Source: Pseudomonas sp. GM18 (GTDB lineage: Bacteria > Pseudomonadota > Gammaproteobacteria > Pseudomonadales > Pseudomonadaceae). Taken from it: 64,000 nt of DNA. The notes below the pieces were generated by a model. The model worked only from the letters and a program-made list of their open reading frames with translations, did not search any database and was not told the DNA's origin. Every line of letters starts with the position of its first letter. Position 1 is the stretch's first letter. The translations under genes were made by a program, and so were the position numbers. Where the stretch lies: contig NZ_AKJT01000042.1 of assembly GCF_000282195.1 (NCBI RefSeq), positions 1 through 64,000 of the forward strand, written 5' to 3'. Below, in pieces: positions 39,395-48,296 of the stretch.

Positions 39395-40822
39395 TCAGTG
39401 CTCTATATCGTGCTCACGGCTGACCACTCGTCGGCCATCCTTTGGTGAAAGTTGCGAGAAGATGGTTGCAGCCAGCATCGCCATGATTCCGACCGTCACA
39501 AACGTCAGCTGGAACGCGCCCAGAACCGTGTCCACGCCGTCATTGCCGATCTCCGCCGTGAAGCCGCCGAGCAACGCACCAGCGCAGGCCACGCCGAGGC
39601 TCAGGGACAATTGCGCCACCACCGACAGCAAACTGTTGCCGCTGCTGGCGCTGGCGTCGTCGAGATCGATCAGGGTCACGGTGTTCATCGCGGTGAACTG
39701 CAAGGAGTTGATTGCCCCCAGAATCGCCAACTGGGCCAGCAACAGCCAATACGGCGTCTGCTCGCTGACCAGGCCCATGCTCGCCAGCATGATCCCCAGC
39801 GCCAGCGTGTTGCCGGTCAGCACGATGCGGTAGCCGAAACGTTCGATCAGCGGCCGCGCCACCGATTTGGCGACCATCGCGGCCGCGGCCAGGGGCAGCA
39901 TGCTCATCCCGGCCTGTGACGGCGAATAGCCCAGCGCCACTTGCAACAACAACGGCACCAGGAACGGCAATGCGCCGCTGCCCAACCGGGCGAACAGATT
40001 GCCGAGGATGCCCACGGCGAAGGTCCGGGTCTTGAACAGCGATGGCGCAAACAGTGGATTGTCGGTGTGCCCGGCCCGCAGCCAATAGGCCGCCAGACAC
40101 GCCATGCCGGCAAACAACAGCAACATCACCCGCAAGTGCGGCAGATGCAATTCGCCGAGGCCTTCCATGGCGATGGTGATCAGCACCATCGCCGCGCCGA
40201 ACAGCAAAAAGCCCAGGCTATCGAAGCGGGTGCGTTCACTGCCGCGCAGGTCGGGAATGAATTTCCACACCGCGTAGCAGCCGACGGCACCCACCGGCAG
40301 GTTAATCAGAAAGATCCAGTGCCAGGTCAGGTATTGCACCATCCAGCCGCCCATGGTCGGGCCGATCAGCGGGCCGAGCAGGCCGGGAATGGTGATGAAC
40401 CCCATGATCCGCACCAGATCCGAGCGCGGATACGCGCGCAGCACCACCAATCGCCCGACCGGCAACATCAAGGCGCCGCCCAGGCCCTGGATCACCCGGG
40501 CGCCGATCAGCATGCTCAGAGTGCTCGACAAGGCGCAGAGCAATGAGCCGATGCTGAACAACAGGATCGCGCCGAAGAAGATTTTCTTGGTGCCGAAACG
40601 GTCGGCGATCCAGCCGGAGGCGGGGATCAGCAAGGCGACAGTGAGCATGTAGGCGATGACCACGCCCTGCATGCGCAGCGGGTCTTCGGCCAGGTCCCGG
40701 GCCATGGCGGGGAGGGCGGTGTTGAGGATTGTCCCGTCGAGGGACTGCATGAAGAAGGCAATGGCGACGACCCACGGCAACCAGCGGGCGGTGACAGCGT
40801 CGAGAGGTGGGCGGTTGGGCAT
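39395..40822 (-). CDS. MdtD-like DHA2 family MFS exporter
   Basis: 475 residues with about 14 hydrophobic segments. VVAIAFFMQSLDGTILNTAL is the DHA2 TM1 motif, followed by IPASGWIADRFGTKKIFF (motif A) and ARVIQGLGGALMLPVGRLVV (motif B region). IGPTMGGWMVQYLTWHWIFL completes the 14-TMS drug:proton antiporter signature. The sequence is close to MdtD of the mdtABCD operon, but no RND genes are adjacent. The ribosome site AGAGG precedes the ATG. Substrate unknown. Confidence 0.87.
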   Translation of the reverse strand: MPNRPPLDAVTARWLPWVVAIAFFMQSLDGTILNTALPAMARDLAEDPLRMQGVVIAYMLTVALLIPASGWIADRFGTKKIFFGAILLFSIGSLLCALSSTLSMLIGARVIQGLGGALMLPVGRLVVLRAYPRSDLVRIMGFITIPGLLGPLIGPTMGGWMVQYLTWHWIFLINLPVGAVGCYAVWKFIPDLRGSERTRFDSLGFLLFGAAMVLITIAMEGLGELHLPHLRVMLLLFAGMACLAAYWLRAGHTDNPLFAPSLFKTRTFAVGILGNLFARLGSGALPFLVPLLLQVALGYSPSQAGMSMLPLAAAAMVAKSVARPLIERFGYRIVLTGNTLALGIMLASMGLVSEQTPYWLLLAQLAILGAINSLQFTAMNTVTLIDLDDASASSGNSLLSVVAQLSLSLGVACAGALLGGFTAEIGNDGVDTVLGAFQLTFVTVGIMAMLAATIFSQLSPKDGRRVVSREHDIEH

Positions 40823-40844
40823 GGGACCTCTTGGTGTTAGAAAT

Positions 40845-40954
40845 GATCGTTCCCACGCTCTGCGTGGGAATGCAGCCTGGGACGCTCCGCGTCCCTACCG
40901 AAGCGGACGCGGAGCGTCCATTGAGGCATTCCCACGCGGAGCGTGGGAACGATC
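40845..40954. repeat. REP-type element (family B pair with inner hairpins)
   Basis: Same build as the element at 37713: outer GATCGTTCCCACGCTCTGCGTG arms and an inner pair GGACGCTCCGCGTCC / GGACGCGGAGCGTCC. It lies between the MFS gene start and the end of the PmbA-like gene. Confidence 0.88.
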
Positions 40955-40958
40955 TTTG

Positions 40959-42308
40959 TCAGAGGGTCAAGGTCAATCGGCTGACGAGCGCTCCCGGCAG
41001 CAATGCCGAAGACGTGTTCCGCTGACTGTAGGTGCTGGCCGACAACATCAGCTCGCGCTCCTCGGTCAGCGCTTCCAGCTGCGAACCCAGCAGGCTGTAG
41101 GCACTGTCATCAAACCGCATGGTGCTGACCGGTGCCTGAATCTCTCCGTTCTCGACCCAGAAGGTCGCGAACCGTGTCATCCCGGTCAGGCGCGCCGCCG
41201 GTTGGTCCGAGTAGTTCAGGTACCACAGGTTGCTGATGTACAAACCGGTGCCCAGTTGCTTGAGAATTTCGGCGTCAGGCAAAGCGCCGGCCGCCATGTT
41301 CAACGCACTTGGCGCTTCGCCGCCGCCGGCACCGTTGGCGGTCAGGCCGTATTCGGCGGCGCTGCGTGAACCGACCAGTTGCTCGTCAGCCTTGCCATCA
41401 ACAATCAGCCTCAGATCGCTGCGCGGATAACCTTCACCCGAAAACGCCGGGCTCAGGGAACCGCTGACTTTTTCATCCAGTGACACCAACGGGCTGAACG
41501 AACTGTCGCCACCATAGAGCTTCTGCAATGGACTGCTCTTGCTGGCAATCGACTGCGCCGAGAACCCGCCCCAGCTGAGCATGCCCATGATTTCTTCCAG
41601 GGCCGCCGGTGCGAGGTACGCGCGGTACTGACCCGGTGCCAGTGTGCGCAATGGCCGACCCAGAAACGCCAACTGCTCGCGGGCCTGCTGGAAACGCCTG
41701 GCAAAGCCTTCGCTGTTCCAGTCGTGCCCGGCATAGCTGGCTTTCACCGCCTGACCGTTTTCATGGAACAGGCTGAAGTCGAAGTTGAAGCTGTTGGCCT
41801 GATGCCAGCCGAACGCGCCCGAAGAACTGGCGAAACCGCGACTGATCGGCCCGGCGGCATAGAAGCCGACCAGATCCAGCCCCTCGGCGGCCTGAGTGAT
41901 TTCCGCGACCACCTGCTCGGTGTCCGGCAGCGGATGATCCTGCACGTTATTGCTTTGCCAGTCGTTGTGGTTGAGCAGCAGGTACGGGTCCTGAGGCAGC
42001 AACGGCAGGGTTTCGCGCAATTGTTGCAGGCTCTCGGCCAGACGCTGAAGATCGACTTCTGCATCGCCCGACAGCGTGATGTCGAGGTCGGCGTGGCGGC
42101 CATCGTTGATCAGTTTGAAGCCGATGTTTGCCTGCTGCACCTGGCCGGCCTGACGCACCTTGGCGTGGTTGAAGCGCACGAAGGCCGACGATTCGGCGGC
42201 GTAGCTGAGGGTGAACTGCTCAGGCGTGCGCAACGCATCGCGCAGCCAGCTGACCAAGGCCTTGAACGAATCGGCCTGGGTTTTTGAAGTGCTCGTGGAC
42301 GTACTCAT
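40959..42308 (-). CDS. TldE/PmbA-like subunit of a TldD/TldE-type protease
   Basis: 449-residue PmbA_TldD family protein without the zinc HExxxH motif, hence the TldE-like partner. SAFVRFNHAKVRQAGQVQQ is the N-terminal signature, and the C-terminal half has ALEEIMGMLSWGGFSA and GLYISNLWYLNYSDQPAARL. It starts at an ATG sharing its A with the TGA of the TldD-like gene, so the two are translationally coupled. TldD/E heterodimers trim unfolded peptides or RiPP precursors such as microcin B17. This pair is divergent from canonical tldD/pmbA and has no obvious precursor peptide next to it. Confidence 0.85.
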   Translation of the reverse strand: MSTSTSTSKTQADSFKALVSWLRDALRTPEQFTLSYAAESSAFVRFNHAKVRQAGQVQQANIGFKLINDGRHADLDITLSGDAEVDLQRLAESLQQLRETLPLLPQDPYLLLNHNDWQSNNVQDHPLPDTEQVVAEITQAAEGLDLVGFYAAGPISRGFASSSGAFGWHQANSFNFDFSLFHENGQAVKASYAGHDWNSEGFARRFQQAREQLAFLGRPLRTLAPGQYRAYLAPAALEEIMGMLSWGGFSAQSIASKSSPLQKLYGGDSSFSPLVSLDEKVSGSLSPAFSGEGYPRSDLRLIVDGKADEQLVGSRSAAEYGLTANGAGGGEAPSALNMAAGALPDAEILKQLGTGLYISNLWYLNYSDQPAARLTGMTRFATFWVENGEIQAPVSTMRFDDSAYSLLGSQLEALTEERELMLSASTYSQRNTSSALLPGALVSRLTLTL

Positions 42309-43750
42309 CAGGCATCTCCCCCAAACACATCAACGTTGCTGAACACACAGGCCGGCGACGCATGGCCGACGCGGATCACCTGGTTCGGTTCGCCCTTGCC
42401 GCAGTTCGGCGTGCCCAGCACCTTGAAGGTGCTGACGTCACCGACGGCGCGCAGGCTCTTCCAGAAATGCGCGGAAATCGCCCGGTAATTCGGGTTCTTC
42501 ACCACGCCTTTGAGTTCGCCGTTTTCGATCAACTGGCCCCATTCGCAACCGAACTGGAATTTGTTGCGCGCATCGTCGATGGACCACGAACGGTTGGTGC
42601 TCATCAAAATGCCGTGTTCGATGTTGCCGATCAGTTGCTCAAGCGGTTGATCGCCAGGCTCGATGTTGAGGTTGGCCATGCGGTCGATCGGCGGGCGGTT
42701 CCAGCCGCAGGCGCGGCTGTTGGCCACGCCGTCGAGGCTGGCCCGGAACTGCGAGAGTGCGCCGCCCAATGGTCGCAGCAGTAAACCTTCCTTGATCAGA
42801 AATTGCTTGCTGGCGGCAGTGCCTTCGTCGTCATGGCCGTAGCTGGCGAGCTGTTCGGGGATGTCCGGGTCGAATGTCACGTTGAGCAGTTCGGAGCCAT
42901 ATTGCAGGTGGCCGAAGTCTTCTGCCTTGACGAAACTGGTACCGGCGTAATTGCGCTCGTCGCCGAGGATGCGGTCCAGTTCCAGCGGGTGACCGATGGA
43001 CTCGTGGATCTGCAGCATCATCTGGTCGGGCATCAGCAACAGGTCGCGCGGGCCTTGCGGGGTGTTCGGTGCCAGCAGCAATTGCAGTGCCTGGTCGGCG
43101 ACTTTCGGGCCGGAGCCGATCAGGCCGCAACGGCTGATCACATCAAAGCCGCCCTGCTGACCAAAATTCTCGCGGCCGAGGGTGCGGGTCTGGCTGTCGC
43201 TGCCGTCGTAGGCGGTGACGTCCATGCTCGGGTAGACGAAGCGCTGGGCCTGGCGCAGTTCGGCACCGGCGCTGTTGAGGTAGATCTGCTCGACGTTGGT
43301 GATACCGATGCTCGCCTGCCAGTTCACCAGGCGTTCGTCCTTGGGCACGGCAGCGGATTCGGCGCCGAGCAGTTGGTAGCAATCGCTGAGAGACGGGAAG
43401 GGCTGGTCGAGGCTTGGCGAGAAATAGTCGGCGCGGTCGCTGGAAACCGCTTGCTCACGCAAGTCGAGGAGCGCGTGGGGCTTGAGTCGACGGGCGTGTT
43501 GCTCGGCTTTCTCCAGCGCGGCTTGCAGCCCGGACTGGGACAGGTCGTTGGTCGCGGCATAGGCTTCGACGCCGTTGACCCGAACGGTCAGCATCGCACC
43601 TTCGTCCCGGCTCAGGCTCGGCGGTTCGGCGACGTTCTTGCGCACCGACAGGTACTGGCCGGACTCGCGTACATAACGCAGCGAAAAGAATTCAGCGCCC
43701 GTGCGCAACGCAGCGAAGCGCTGCTTGAGCTGGGGGTGGAAATCGAACAT
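42308..43750 (-). CDS. TldD-like zinc protease subunit
   Basis: 480-residue PmbA_TldD family protein with the zinc site HESIGH (H249, E250, H254) and a C-terminal cysteine (about C450, NCGKGEP) in the place of the third TldD ligand. The N-terminus has FFSLRYVRESGQYLSVRKN. A very strong ribosome site AAGGAGG lies 7 nt before the ATG. It is coupled to the TldE-like gene by a TGATG overlap. It is probably the catalytic half of a cytosolic heterodimeric peptidase; the native substrate is unknown. Confidence 0.87.
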   Translation of the reverse strand: MFDFHPQLKQRFAALRTGAEFFSLRYVRESGQYLSVRKNVAEPPSLSRDEGAMLTVRVNGVEAYAATNDLSQSGLQAALEKAEQHARRLKPHALLDLREQAVSSDRADYFSPSLDQPFPSLSDCYQLLGAESAAVPKDERLVNWQASIGITNVEQIYLNSAGAELRQAQRFVYPSMDVTAYDGSDSQTRTLGRENFGQQGGFDVISRCGLIGSGPKVADQALQLLLAPNTPQGPRDLLLMPDQMMLQIHESIGHPLELDRILGDERNYAGTSFVKAEDFGHLQYGSELLNVTFDPDIPEQLASYGHDDEGTAASKQFLIKEGLLLRPLGGALSQFRASLDGVANSRACGWNRPPIDRMANLNIEPGDQPLEQLIGNIEHGILMSTNRSWSIDDARNKFQFGCEWGQLIENGELKGVVKNPNYRAISAHFWKSLRAVGDVSTFKVLGTPNCGKGEPNQVIRVGHASPACVFSNVDVFGGDA

Positions 43751-43892
43751 TCGGGAACCTCCTTGTTATGGAGTGGCGGCGAATCGATGTTGCGAGGGAG
43801 GGTGAAACGTTTGCGTGGCGCTAGATTAGGCCTGCGTGGGGGTAGGATCAAGTGAAGAGGGGGTGTAGGGGAATTTACCGCTTGAGTCGGCT

Positions 43893-43923
43893 GATCGTTC
43901 CCACGCTCTGCGTGGGAACGATC
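43893..43923. repeat. REP-type palindrome (family B)
   Basis: 31-base hairpin GATCGTTCCCACGC-TCT-GCGTGGGAACGATC between betA (17 bp downstream of its stop on the minus strand) and the TldD-like gene. Confidence 0.9.
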
Positions 43924-43940
43924 ACTCTACGGTGTAACGA

Positions 43941-45644
43941 TTATTGAGCGGTAGGGCTCACATCCCGCAAAGGCTTGCCCTTCACTGGTGCATCACCGGC
44001 CACGTAGTATTTGGCCTTGCTGCGTGGCAGTGGCTTGCGGCCGCGAATCTTGTCGGCGATTTTCTCGGCCATCATGATCGTTGGTGCGTTCAGGTTGCCG
44101 GTGGTGATGATCGGCATGATCGAGGCATCGACCACGCGCAGGGCTTGCATGCCGTGCACACGACCTTCGCCATCGACCACCGCCATCTCGTCGGAGCCCA
44201 TCTTGCACGAGCAGGACGGGTGGAACGCGGTTTCGGCGTGCTCACGGATGAACTTGTCCAACTGCTCGTCGGTTTGCACGTCGATGCCCGGGCTGATTTC
44301 GCGACCACGGAAAGCGTCCAGCGCGGGCTGTTGCATGATTTCACGGGTCAGGCGGATGCCGTCGCGGAATTCCTGCCAGTCCTGCTCGGTGGCCATGTAG
44401 TTGAACAGGATGCTCGGGTATTCGCGCGGATCCTTGGACTTGGCCTGGATGCGACCGCGGCTTGGCGAACGCATGGAACCCATGTGCGCCTGGAAGCCGT
44501 GCTCTTTCACGCCGTTGCTGCCGTTGTAGTTAATCGCTACCGGCAGGAAGTGGTACTGAATGTTCGGCCATTCGAATTCCGGACGGGTGCGGATGAAACC
44601 GCCGGCTTCGAACTGGTTGCTGGCGCCGATGCCGGTGCCGTTGAACAGCCACTCGGCACCGATGGCCGGTTGGTTGTGCAGGAGCAGCGACGGGTACAGC
44701 GAGACCGGTTGGGTGCAGGCGTATTGCAGGTACAACTCGAGGTGATCCTGCAGGTTTTCACCGACGCCCGGCAGGTCGTGGACCACCGGAATATCGAGCT
44801 TTTTCAGCAGTTCGGCCGGGCCGACACCGGAGCGTTGCAGGATCTGCGGCGACGCGATCGCGCCGGAGCACAGCAGCACTTCCTTGCGGGCACGGACTTC
44901 AACGCGCTCTTCAGCCGCGCCGATCAGGTAACGCACGCCGACTGCACGCTTGCCTTCGAACAGGATCTTGTCGGTCAGGGCGTGGGTGACGATCGTCAGG
45001 GTCGAACGCTTCTTGGCGACGTCCAGGTAACCGCGAGCGGTACTGGAGCGACGGCCTTTGGGCGTCACGGTGCGGTCCATCGGGCCGAAACCTTCCTGCT
45101 GGTAGCCGTTCAGGTCTTCGGTACGCGGGTAACCGGCCTGCACGCCTGCTTCAACCATCGCGCTGAACAGCGGGTTGTTGCCGGCTTTGGGCGTGGTCAC
45201 GCTGACCGGACCTTCGCCACCGTGGTAGTCGTTCGGGCCGATATCACGGGTTTCCGCCTTGCGGAAATACGGCAGGCAGTCGAGGTAAGTCCAGTCTTCC
45301 AGACCGGGCAGTTTCGCCCAGCCGTCGTAGTCCATGGCGTTGCCACGGATGTAGCACATGCCGTTGATCAGCGAAGAACCGCCCAGGCCCTTGCCGCGAC
45401 CGCATTCCATCCGGCGACCGTCCATGTGTGGCTCTGGATCGGTTTCGTACGCCCAGTTGTAGCGACGACCTTGCAGCGGGAACGCCAAAGCCGCTGGCAT
45501 TTGTGTGCGGAAATCCAGACGGTAATCCGGGCCGCCTGCTTCGAGCAGCAGGACGGTGACGCCTTCGTCTTCAGTAAGACGGGTCGCCAGGGTGTTACCG
45601 GCGGAGCCGGCACCGATGATGATGTAATCGAATACTTGGGACAT
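43941..45644 (-). CDS. betA: Choline dehydrogenase
   Basis: 567-residue GMC-type flavoprotein that oxidises choline to betaine aldehyde at the inner membrane. FAD motif [19 protein letters not shown] signatures [19 protein letters not shown] and [15 protein letters not shown], and the catalytic region [10 protein letters not shown] with [17 protein letters not shown] are visible. The ATG at 45644 (MSQVFDYII) is used; the open frame begins three codons earlier at a GTG. It is the last gene of betI-betB-betA, separated from betB by 152 bp that include a REP element. Confidence 0.96.
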   Translation of the reverse strand: MSQVFDYIIIGAGSAGNTLATRLTEDEGVTVLLLEAGGPDYRLDFRTQMPAALAFPLQGRRYNWAYETDPEPHMDGRRMECGRGKGLGGSSLINGMCYIRGNAMDYDGWAKLPGLEDWTYLDCLPYFRKAETRDIGPNDYHGGEGPVSVTTPKAGNNPLFSAMVEAGVQAGYPRTEDLNGYQQEGFGPMDRTVTPKGRRSSTARGYLDVAKKRSTLTIVTHALTDKILFEGKRAVGVRYLIGAAEERVEVRARKEVLLCSGAIASPQILQRSGVGPAELLKKLDIPVVHDLPGVGENLQDHLELYLQYACTQPVSLYPSLLLHNQPAIGAEWLFNGTGIGASNQFEAGGFIRTRPEFEWPNIQYHFLPVAINYNGSNGVKEHGFQAHMGSMRSPSRGRIQAKSKDPREYPSILFNYMATEQDWQEFRDGIRLTREIMQQPALDAFRGREISPGIDVQTDEQLDKFIREHAETAFHPSCSCKMGSDEMAVVDGEGRVHGMQALRVVDASIMPIITTGNLNAPTIMMAEKIADKIRGRKPLPRSKAKYYVAGDAPVKGKPLRDVSPTAQ

Positions 45645-45678
45645 TGAATGCACCCTCTTTGAAGTGGTCAGGTCGCCC

Positions 45679-45778
45679 GTAGCAGCTGCCGAGGCACGAG
45701 GCTGCGTTGGGCTGCGCAGCGGCCCCCGAGGGCGGCCCTTCGGACCGCAACGCGGCCTCGTACCTCGGCAGCTGCTAC
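45679..45778. repeat. REP-type inverted repeat (family C) inside the bet operon
   Basis: Arms GTAGCAGCTGCCGAGGCACG and GTACCTCGGCAGCTGCTAC frame a GC-rich loop (GGCCCCCGAGGGCGGCCC). It occupies most of the betB-betA gap. Confidence 0.9.
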
Positions 45779-45796
45779 AGGTTGTGCGCGGGTGCC

Positions 45797-47269
45797 TTAG
45801 AAAACCGAGGCGTAATCGCCCAGTTCGACCTGTACCGATTTGATGCGTGTGAAGTTGTTCAGCGAGCTGATGCCGTTCTCACGGCCCACGCCCGACTGCT
45901 TGTAGCCGCCGACCGGCATCTTGGCGTCGGACTCGCCCCAGGCGTTGATCCAGCAGATACCGGCTTCCAGTTGATGAATCACGCGGTGTGCGCGGTTCAG
46001 GTCTTTGGTGACAACACCAGCCGCCAGGCCGAAGTCGGTGTCGTTGGCGCGACGGATCACTTCTTCTTCGGTTTCGTAACTCAGGATGCTCATTACCGGG
46101 CCGAAGATTTCTTCGCGAACGATGGTCATCTCGTCGGTGCAGTCGGTGAACACGGTCGGGGCCACGAACGCGCCTTTTGCGAATTCACCGTCGGTCAGAC
46201 GATCGCCGCCGCACAGCAGGCGAGCGCCTTCTTCCTTACCTTTGGCGATGTAACCGAGCACGCTTTCCATGTGGGCGAAGCTGACCAGTGGGCCGAAGTT
46301 GGTGTTTTCGTCTTCCGGATTGCCGACGCGGATGCGCGCAACGCGCTCAACGATCTTGGCTTCGAACGCGGCTTTCAGGTGGCTCGGAACGAACACGCGA
46401 GTGCCGTTGGTGCAGACCTGACCGGAGCTGTAGAAGTTGGCCATCATCGCGGTGTCGGCGGCGCGATCGAGGTCGGCGTCGTCGAAAATGATCAGCGGGG
46501 ATTTGCCGCCCAGTTCCATGGTCACGTCTTTGAGCGTAGAGCCCGAAGCGCTGGCCATGACCTTCTTGCCGGTGTCGGTGCCGCCGGTGAAGGAGACTTT
46601 TTCGATGCGTGGGTGCTCGGTCAGCCAGGTGCCGACTTCACGACCGCTGCCGGTCAATACGTTGAACACGCCGGCTGGCAGGCCAGCTTCGGTGTAGATT
46701 TCGGCCAGTTTCAGAGTCGTCAGCGAGGTGACTTCGCTTGGCTTGAAGATCATCGCGTTACCGGCCGCCAGGGCTGGAGCGGATTTCCACAGGGCGATCT
46801 GGATCGGGTAGTTCCATGCGCCGATACCGGCCACGATGCCCAGTGGCTCGCGACGGGTGTAGACGAAAGAAGTGGTGCGCAGCGGAATCTGCTCGCCTTC
46901 GATGGCCGGTACCAGACCTGCGTAGTACTCCAGCACGTCAGCGCCGGTGACGATGTCGACGTAACGGGTTTCGGAGTACGCCTTGCCGGTGTCCAGGGTT
47001 TCCAGGGCGGCCAGTTCATCGTTGCGCTCACGCAGGATGTCCACGGCACGACGCAAGATGCGCGAACGCTCCATGGCGGTCATCGCGGCCCAGATTTTCT
47101 GGCCCTTTTCGGCACTGACCACTGCACGCTCGACGTCTTCCTTGGTCGCACGCTGTACTTTTGCGAGGACTTCACCGTTAGCCGGGTTGATGGCTTCGAA
47201 GGTGGCGTCGCTGCTGGCGTCGGAGTAACCGCCGTCGATGTAGAGTTTTTGCAGTTCGAAACGGGCCAT
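45797..47269 (-). CDS. betB: Betaine aldehyde dehydrogenase
   Basis: 490-residue aldehyde dehydrogenase that makes glycine betaine from betaine aldehyde. [13 protein letters not shown] begins the protein; [20 protein letters not shown], the catalytic glutamate [12 protein letters not shown] and cysteine [12 protein letters not shown] are intact. [17 protein letters not shown] is typical of BetB. It lies between betI (110 bp upstream) and betA. Confidence 0.96.
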   Translation of the reverse strand: MARFELQKLYIDGGYSDASSDATFEAINPANGEVLAKVQRATKEDVERAVVSAEKGQKIWAAMTAMERSRILRRAVDILRERNDELAALETLDTGKAYSETRYVDIVTGADVLEYYAGLVPAIEGEQIPLRTTSFVYTRREPLGIVAGIGAWNYPIQIALWKSAPALAAGNAMIFKPSEVTSLTTLKLAEIYTEAGLPAGVFNVLTGSGREVGTWLTEHPRIEKVSFTGGTDTGKKVMASASGSTLKDVTMELGGKSPLIIFDDADLDRAADTAMMANFYSSGQVCTNGTRVFVPSHLKAAFEAKIVERVARIRVGNPEDENTNFGPLVSFAHMESVLGYIAKGKEEGARLLCGGDRLTDGEFAKGAFVAPTVFTDCTDEMTIVREEIFGPVMSILSYETEEEVIRRANDTDFGLAAGVVTKDLNRAHRVIHQLEAGICWINAWGESDAKMPVGGYKQSGVGRENGISSLNNFTRIKSVQVELGDYASVF

Positions 47270-47379
47270 AGTGTCCTCGCAAGTGCATTAAGTGGTTGGC
47301 GTTGACCACTGGGCGTGCCGTGTTGCCGGGGCGACGCTGGTCAGTGGCGGTTCAGGGGCTGAGCGGTCTTATGTGTGCT

Positions 47380-47973
47380 CTAACTCACCTGCTTGGCCAA
47401 TTGGATATCCATGTATTCGTAAGCAATCCGTTGCGCCTGCTCGGTGTCGAAAGCATCTCCCGACAGCGCGCCGCGCAACCACAAACCGTCAATGAGGGCT
47501 GCCAGGCCACGGGCGGCGCTGCGTGCTTGATCAAGCGGCAGCGCACGGCGGAACTGGCAGCACAGGTTGGAATACAGACGGTGATCGTTGATCCGCTGCA
47601 ACCTGTGCAAAGACGGTTGGTGCATGCTGGTGGCCCAGAAGGCCAACCAGGTTTTCATTGCCGGGCCATTGACCTGGCTGGCGTCGAAGTTGCCTTCGAT
47701 AATCACCTGCAGATGCGCCCGTGGGCTGTCATCTGCCATCGCCTGACGGCGTGCGGTGACGTTCTCGCTGAGGACGCTCATCAGATACCGCATCGTGGCG
47801 GCGATCAGGCCATTCTTGTCCTGAAAATAGTGACTGATGATGCCATTCGAGACACCGGCCAAACGGGCGATCAGCGCAATGCTGGCGTCCCCCATGCCGA
47901 CCCGATCGACGGCCAGTAGCGTGGCTTCGATCAATTGCTGGCGGCGGATGGGTTGCATACCGACCTTGGGCAT
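47380..47973 (-). CDS. betI: TetR-family repressor BetI
   Basis: 197-residue choline-responsive repressor. The N-terminus [19 protein letters not shown] is followed by a TetR helix-turn-helix ([21 protein letters not shown]) and the ligand domain with [21 protein letters not shown]. The ATG at 47973 follows AAGGAG by 9 nt; an ATG three codons earlier would overlap the site. It heads betI-betB-betA and is divergent from betT. A perfect palindrome in the intergenic region is its probable operator. Confidence 0.95.
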   Translation of the reverse strand: MPKVGMQPIRRQQLIEATLLAVDRVGMGDASIALIARLAGVSNGIISHYFQDKNGLIAATMRYLMSVLSENVTARRQAMADDSPRAHLQVIIEGNFDASQVNGPAMKTWLAFWATSMHQPSLHRLQRINDHRLYSNLCCQFRRALPLDQARSAARGLAALIDGLWLRGALSGDAFDTEQAQRIAYEYMDIQLAKQVS

Positions 47974-48043
47974 CTTGCACATCTCCTTAGGCCTCCCGGT
48001 GGACGAAATACGCCTACCGGATTGAGGGCCAGTCTATTTTGTT

Positions 48044-48063
48044 TTGATTGAACGTTCAATCAA
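48044..48063. promoter_or_regulatory. BetI operator (perfect 20-bp palindrome)
   Basis: TTGATTGAACGTTCAATCAA is a perfect palindrome 71 bp upstream of betI and 234 bp upstream of betT. It has the ATTGAACGTTCAAT core that I recall for BetI sites. Choline would release the repressor. Confidence 0.85.
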
Positions 48064-48145
48064 CAAAGAATAAGATCTGCGACAATTCGTCGCTGCCTAC
48101 AGGTTTTTCCTACGTGTAGTGGGCGGAAAAACGACATCTGAAAAT

Positions 48146-48192
48146 GCTCGAAACCCACACGCACTGGCGTTCCATGGGTTTCGGGCTTTTTT
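48146..48192 (+). terminator. Terminator-like hairpin within the betI-betT intergenic region
   Basis: A 12-bp stem (GCTCGAAACCCA / TGGGTTTCGGGC with one G-U pair) and a loop of about 17 bases are followed by T6. It lies downstream of the BetI operator and 104 bp before the betT start, so it could be an attenuator of betT or the end of a short RNA. The rest of the 323-bp gap holds no gene. Confidence 0.6.
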
Positions 48193-48296
48193 CGGGGTGT
48201 CTTTATATCACCCGCCGGTCGGCTGCCAACTAATCGATTGGTCGGGTAACGCGTTGCCTTGTGTTCTTCTCTCGCACTGCCCGGAGCATCTGTGCC

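Noticed and set aside
43944..45647. 567-codon plus-strand open frame opposite betA
   Set aside because: Mirror of betA; no family features and no upstream ribosome site.
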